Positions 6,670 through 10,023 of a stretch of 10,023 nt of DNA are shown in pieces. The position numbers and the translations under genes are program-made. Below the pieces are notes generated by a model. It was given only the letters and a program-made list of their open reading frames with translations. It was not told the DNA's origin and made no database searches. This stretch comes from Candidatus Peribacter sp. UBA6535 (GTDB taxonomy: Bacteria; Patescibacteriota; Gracilibacteria; Peribacterales; Peribacteraceae): positions 30,618 through 40,640 of the forward strand of contig DJKT01000021.1 in the NCBI GenBank assembly GCA_002436205.1. The letters are read 5' to 3'. The first letter of the stretch is position 1. Every line of letters begins with the position of its first letter.

Positions 6670-7221
6670 ATGGCTTTACAAGACATTCTCGCTGCCATTA
6701 CCGCCGAAGCTGACAAACGCATTGCGCAGTCGCGTACGCAGCATCAGCAATCCCTGACGCAAATGCGTGAGGAAAGTGAACGAAGTCTCGCCAAGAAAAA
6801 ACAAGAGGTCGCTATTAGCAAGCAGAAGAAAATAGATCAGCTTACAGCAAAAGCGCACACGCATGCGCAGGCACAAAAGCGTAACGCAGTACTTTCGAAG
6901 AAAAAAGAGCTGCTCGATGCAGCATTTGCAAAGGCAGCAGCCGAACTTGCAAAAATCGATGACAAAGAAATCGAACCACTGCTCCGTCACTGTATAAAAA
7001 GTATTAAGGCCAAGGGTGTCATCCGACCAAGTGCAAAGCACGCCAAGCTTCTCAAAAAGATCTGTCCTTCTGAACAGTTCCGTATCGAAAAGCCTACAGA
7101 TGCCGCGGGAGGTTTCCTGTTTGTTTCCGAAAAGGAAGAACAGGACTTCACCTTCGAGCACCTTATGGAACATGTTGTACGTCCTGCACATGAACTCTCT
7201 ATTTCCAAGACTCTCTTTTAA
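6670..7221 (+). CDS. atpE: V-type ATPase peripheral-stalk subunit E
   Basis: A 183-residue protein of usual length. Residues about 10-100 form a long, Lys/Glu/Gln/Ala-rich right-handed coiled-coil segment (AEADKRIAQ at the start is typical). The C-terminal globular domain ends in GGFLFVSEKEEQDFTFEHLMEH and SISKTLF, matching the family pattern GG-hydrophobic-acidic loop and a C-terminal xILF. It pairs with the H/G-type subunit to form the stalk that holds the A3B3 head. The start at 6670 lies 26 bp after the K stop and is preceded by CATTTTACCC with no Shine-Dalgarno site. Its stop overlaps the next start by one base (TAATG at 7219-7223), which implies coupled translation of E and C. Confidence 0.9.
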   Translation: MALQDILAAITAEADKRIAQSRTQHQQSLTQMREESERSLAKKKQEVAISKQKKIDQLTAKAHTHAQAQKRNAVLSKKKELLDAAFAKAAAELAKIDDKEIEPLLRHCIKSIKAKGVIRPSAKHAKLLKKICPSEQFRIEKPTDAAGGFLFVSEKEEQDFTFEHLMEHVVRPAHELSISKTLF

Positions 7222-8210
7222 TGAGCACTCTACAGACTCTTATCGGCCAACACTTCGCGTACGCCTCCGGGCGCACCGGTGTGCTGCAACAGTTGCTTCT
7301 AACAGCTAGCGATAGAGATCGCCTGCTAGGAGCTGCTGACCTTAAAGAGGCTGAATCTATTTTGACAGAGCTTAAACTTACAAGTCCTATAGACCAAGGC
7401 TTAAAGAAGAGTGATGAGATTTTGCAAGCAATCGGAACATGGGTACGAGCAGAGGTAGAAACAATGGCTCCCGAAAGTAAGCGGCCTGCGTTCCATATTC
7501 TCTGGCTGGAAGAAGATGCTCCTATGCTTTCGTATCTTCTCAAAAAGCATCACGGACTGACATCAGCAGTAAGTACGCAGCCACTCAGTGGTATGACTAC
7601 GTACTCTGCAGATGCTTTGCAGCAACTTGTTACAGAGGGCATCGCGGGAAGTCTCCCTTCACACCTCGTCGAATTTATAAAAGAGGCAAAGGATATAAAA
7701 GATGTCACACCGCAATCTATTGATAGCGCAGTCGCGCAGTACGTTGCTACATTGCAACTGAAGCTTGCACGTGCAAGTGGATCTGCAGCTCTCAAGTCTT
7801 ATGTTGAGCATAAGATCGATCTTAATAATATCCGTACAGCTCTTAGAAAGGGCAACGACCTCATCGTGGGAGGAAGTATTGCCCCAAAAGATCTGACGGG
7901 AGACTTACGATCGATTCTTACAGCCGTTGATAGATCTTCACTTCCCTATGATCTCTCCGACCCTATTCGCAAAGCAGTAGATGACCCAAATGCGCTCGAA
8001 CATGCACTCAGCAAGGTAATGGCTGATGACATTGCACACATGTGGAACATTCCACTCAGTATCGAACCGGTGTTTGCATTTGCAGCTCTAGCACAAAGTC
8101 AGATGAAGCTCCTGAGAGTTTTACTGATCGGGAAGCGTGCGAATATGAGCCCTCAAGAAATTAAATTAATGCTTCCACCGTTTTTGTCCGCTTCGCACTA
8201 CGTTCTCTAA
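7221..8210 (+). CDS. atpC: V-type ATPase subunit C (central stalk, d-type)
   Basis: A 329-residue, mostly helical protein with no membrane segment, the length usual for the funnel-shaped subunit that connects the rotor shaft (D-F) to the K ring. A family-typical piece is VEHKIDLNNIRTALRKGNDLI, at about residues 194-214. Otherwise the assignment rests on length, helix-rich composition and position between E and F, the E. hirae ntpC place. TAATG overlaps join it to E (7219-7223) and to F (8208-8212). There is no Shine-Dalgarno site: the leader CTCTCTTTTA is pyrimidine-rich, so re-initiation by the terminating ribosome is likely. Confidence 0.87.
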   Translation: MSTLQTLIGQHFAYASGRTGVLQQLLLTASDRDRLLGAADLKEAESILTELKLTSPIDQGLKKSDEILQAIGTWVRAEVETMAPESKRPAFHILWLEEDAPMLSYLLKKHHGLTSAVSTQPLSGMTTYSADALQQLVTEGIAGSLPSHLVEFIKEAKDIKDVTPQSIDSAVAQYVATLQLKLARASGSAALKSYVEHKIDLNNIRTALRKGNDLIVGGSIAPKDLTGDLRSILTAVDRSSLPYDLSDPIRKAVDDPNALEHALSKVMADDIAHMWNIPLSIEPVFAFAALAQSQMKLLRVLLIGKRANMSPQEIKLMLPPFLSASHYVL

Positions 8211-8560
8211 TGAAATACAAGACTGCGATAGTCGGCTCCAAGGATGCAGTAGCAGGATTCTCTCTACTCGGTGTCGATGTTGTGCCTGTAGAGTCTCCAA
8301 CCGAAGCTATAGAGCAACTGCTCGCTCTCAAGAAAGAAAAACGTGAAGACGAACGTGGCATCGAAGTAAACACGTACGCAATTGTATTTATAACCGAAGA
8401 CCTCGCTGGCGGAATTTCTCCGGATGACGAAAAGAAGCTCGCCAAGGGGGCCTTGCCCGCTATTATTCCACTTCCTTCCCATGAAGGAGCTACCGGTTAC
8501 GGACTAGAGCGTCTCAGACGCATTGTCGAACGTGCTGTTGGATCTGATATTTTGCAATAA
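8210..8560 (+). CDS. atpF: V-type ATPase subunit F (rotor shaft tip)
   Basis: A 116-residue protein, slightly longer than the usual 100-110. It opens with MKYKTAIVGSKDAVAGFSLLG, the family start (VIG-D/K-D-GF-LLG). A second strand, YAIVFITEDLA (about 57-67), leads to the C-terminal signature PAIIPLPSHEG and RLRRIVERAVGSDIL. In the complex it binds subunit D in the central shaft and can modulate ATP hydrolysis. The longer middle region, KKEKREDERGIEVN, is a highly charged loop. It starts within the stop of C (TAATG). It is called NtpG in E. hirae, so the order is the same. The next gene is an unrecognised small ORF rather than A. Confidence 0.92.
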   Translation: MKYKTAIVGSKDAVAGFSLLGVDVVPVESPTEAIEQLLALKKEKREDERGIEVNTYAIVFITEDLAGGISPDDEKKLAKGALPAIIPLPSHEGATGYGLERLRRIVERAVGSDILQ

Positions 8561-8575
8561 TTTCCCATTATACTT

Positions 8576-8755
8576 ATGGACAGACAAGATCGAATCGATA
8601 CAGACGAAAGCTTACAAACAGTTGGAGAACTGCTCGTGCAATCCTCTGCAACCAATTCAATTAAATTTGAACCACGCACTGCAGAGCAACAGCAACTGCT
8701 TGATTCTGTATTCACAGCAGGTGCAAAAAAGGCAGAACACCAAATTGAATCCTAA
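8576..8755 (+). CDS. Unrecognised 59-residue protein between subunits F and A
   Basis: A short ORF, ATG at 8576 and TAA at 8753-8755, fills most of the 216-bp interval between the F and A genes with gaps of only 15 and 21 nt. The protein is acidic (11 Asp/Glu against 6 Arg/Lys), with no cysteine and no membrane segment. Residues 1-11 are rich in Asp and Arg (MDRQDRIDTDE). Two probable short helices, around 11-23 and 36-57, flank a Thr/Asn/Ser-rich link. I do not recognise it as any ATPase subunit; D and B are far larger. Its leader, TTTCCCATTATACTT, resembles those of neighbouring genes, and the intergenic spacing is operon-like, so translation is likely. It could be a lineage-specific accessory or regulatory factor of the ATPase; that is inference from position only. 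An untranslated spacer that happens to be open is the alternative. Confidence 0.6.
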   Translation: MDRQDRIDTDESLQTVGELLVQSSATNSIKFEPRTAEQQQLLDSVFTAGAKKAEHQIES

Positions 8756-8776
8756 ATATTCTTCCCAATTTCTATC

Positions 8777-10023
8777 ATGTCGAAAGACGCCACCATTACC
8801 AAAGTCGCAGGACCACTCGTAGTTGCGAGCGGGATGAGCGACGCAAAAATGTTCGAGGTTGTAAAAGTCTCGAAAGAAAAACTCATCGGAGAAGTAATCG
8901 AACTTCACGGTGAGGAAGCTTCTATTCAAGTCTACGAGGAAACCTCCGGTATCGGACCGGGAGAACCCGTCGAACGCACAGGGCTAACGCTCTCTGTTGA
9001 TCTTGGACCGGGACTACTCGAATCCATCTACGATGGAATTCAGCGACCACTAGAACTGATCGAAAAAGAAGCCAACTCCCCTTTTATATCTCGTGGTATT
9101 GAAGTTCCGGGATTGGATCGATCCAAAAAGTGGGAACTTACCGCAACTGCAAGTGTTGGTGATGAGGTGCAAGGTGGTGATATCCTCGGAACCGTACCGG
9201 AAACAAGTTTGATTGAGCACAAAGTAATGGTGCCACCAAATTTGAGCGGTACATTGGAAGAAGTGAAGTCGGGAAGCTTTACGATTGAAGAGACGATTGC
9301 CGTGATTAAAGATGCAGACGGAAAGAAACACGACGTACAAATGCTACAAAAATGGCCGATTCGTATTCCTCGTCCTGTGCAGGGAAAATTGATTCCAAAT
9401 GAACCACTCATCACAGGAATGCGTGTGCTGGATATGCTTTTCCCTATCGCTCGTGGAGGAAGCGGCGCTATCCCTGGTCCTTTCGGAGCCGGAAAGACTG
9501 TGACACAGCAGTCTCTTGCGAAGTACTGTAACGCGCAGGTGATTGTATATATCGGTTGTGGAGAGCGCGGAAACGAGATGACAGAAGTGCTTACAGAGTT
9601 CCCGCACCTTAAGGATCCAAACTCCGGAGAGCCACTGATGAAACGAACGATTATGATCGCCAATACTTCCAACATGCCGGTAGCTGCTCGTGAGGCAAGT
9701 GTATACACCGGTATCACCATTGCAGAGTACTACCGCGATATGGGATACGATGTAGCACTGATGGCTGACTCAACTTCTCGTTGGGCAGAGGCCATGCGTG
9801 AGATGAGTGGGCGTCTTGAGGAAATGCCGGGAGAAGAAGGATACCCTGCATATTTGGGATCGCGCACTGCAGGATTTTATGAGCGTGCAGGTATTGTAGA
9901 GTGTGCAGGTAGTGACAGTCGTAAAGGATCTCTCTCTGTGATCGGCGCAGTAAGTCCTCCTGGAGGAGACTTCTCCGAGCCTGTAACACAAAACACACTC
10001 AGGGTAACCAAAGTATTCTGGGC
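8777..10023 (+). CDS. atpA: V-type ATPase catalytic subunit A (3' end outside window)
   Basis: The first 415 codons of a protein that should be about 580-600 residues; the window ends inside it. It is the catalytic ATPase subunit of the A3B3 head. The N-terminal barrel, ATITKVAGPLVVASGM, is followed by IGEVIEL and the A-specific insert (about 110-185; VPPNLSGTLEEVKSG is in it). The Walker A motif is GPFGAGKT (234-241; K240 and T241 bind phosphate and Mg2+). GCGERGNEM follows, with E263, the catalytic glutamate. Then come the ANTSNMPVAAREAS stretch and Walker B-like DVALMADSTSRWAEAMRE, followed by GRLEEMPGEEGYPAYLGSR. All are intact. The insert distinguishes it from subunit B and from F-type beta. 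The start at 8777 has no Shine-Dalgarno site, only TCTTCCCAATTTCTATC. Subunits B and D would be expected next. Confidence 0.97.
   Translation, partial: MSKDATITKVAGPLVVASGMSDAKMFEVVKVSKEKLIGEVIELHGEEASIQVYEETSGIGPGEPVERTGLTLSVDLGPGLLESIYDGIQRPLELIEKEANSPFISRGIEVPGLDRSKKWELTATASVGDEVQGGDILGTVPETSLIEHKVMVPPNLSGTLEEVKSGSFTIEETIAVIKDADGKKHDVQMLQKWPIRIPRPVQGKLIPNEPLITGMRVLDMLFPIARGGSGAIPGPFGAGKTVTQQSLAKYCNAQVIVYIGCGERGNEMTEVLTEFPHLKDPNSGEPLMKRTIMIANTSNMPVAAREASVYTGITIAEYYRDMGYDVALMADSTSRWAEAMREMSGRLEEMPGEEGYPAYLGSRTAGFYERAGIVECAGSDSRKGSLSVIGAVSPPGGDFSEPVTQNTLRVTKVFW

Noticed and set aside
8523..8822. 99-codon plus-strand frame crossing the ends of F, the small ORF and the start of A
   Set aside because: It overlaps the ends of two well-supported genes and the small ORF in a different frame; the Asn/Gln/Leu/Ser-rich translation looks like noise. 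The 8576-8755 frame fits the gap much better.
9040..9720. 226-codon open frame on the minus strand
   Set aside because: It lies antisense to the highly conserved catalytic core of subunit A, has a composition unlike real proteins (Ser/Pro/Ile-rich) and matches no recognised domain.

Overview
The window looks like chromosomal DNA from a fermentative bacterium of moderate GC content (about 45 % by eye). It holds ten genes: nine complete CDSs and the 5' two-thirds of a tenth. One gene lies on the minus strand at the left end and nine run on the plus strand. There are no mobile elements, RNA genes or CRISPR arrays, and no gap without a gene exceeds about 85 bases. An A/V-type ATPase operon, a single-chain ADP-forming acetyl-CoA synthetase and few Shine-Dalgarno sites are together compatible with a candidate-phyla bacterium (Patescibacteria/CPR, perhaps Peregrinibacteria-like). 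That placement is inference from gene content only and is weak.

Left region (1-3625). A short heptamer tandem repeat at the edge runs into the stop codon of a minus-strand flavodoxin-like gene. A 67-bp divergent intergenic region carries two promoter candidates whose -35 boxes overlap, spanned by an 8-bp inverted repeat. Both -10 candidates sit only 8-9 nt from the start codons, which suggests leaderless mRNAs. To the right are a fused ADP-forming acetate-CoA ligase, making ATP and acetate from acetyl-CoA, and 22 bp later a NIF3-family protein.

Right region (3709-10023). This is the first part of a V/A-type ATPase operon in the order H(G-like)-I-K-E-C-F-[small ORF]-A, the order of the Enterococcus hirae ntp operon (F-I-K-E-C-G-A). 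B and D would be expected just past the right edge. The K subunit is a two-hairpin proteolipid with a signal-peptide-like N terminus. It keeps the residues of the E. hirae Na+ site (L89, S92, Q93, Q144, E173), so Na+ coupling is the better prediction. An unrecognised 59-residue ORF sits between subunits F and A.

Taken together, acetyl-CoA synthetase could supply ATP by substrate-level phosphorylation, and the ATPase would spend it to pump ions, or run in reverse. All ten genes whose stop codon is visible or inferable within the window, excluding truncated atpA and counting the small ORF, use TAA or TAG and none uses TGA. Most operon genes start after pyrimidine-rich, G-poor leaders rather than Shine-Dalgarno sites. 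The most useful leads are the small ORF, the Na+ signature, the compact divergent promoter and the initiation/termination pattern. I found no clear evidence of a wholly new system.
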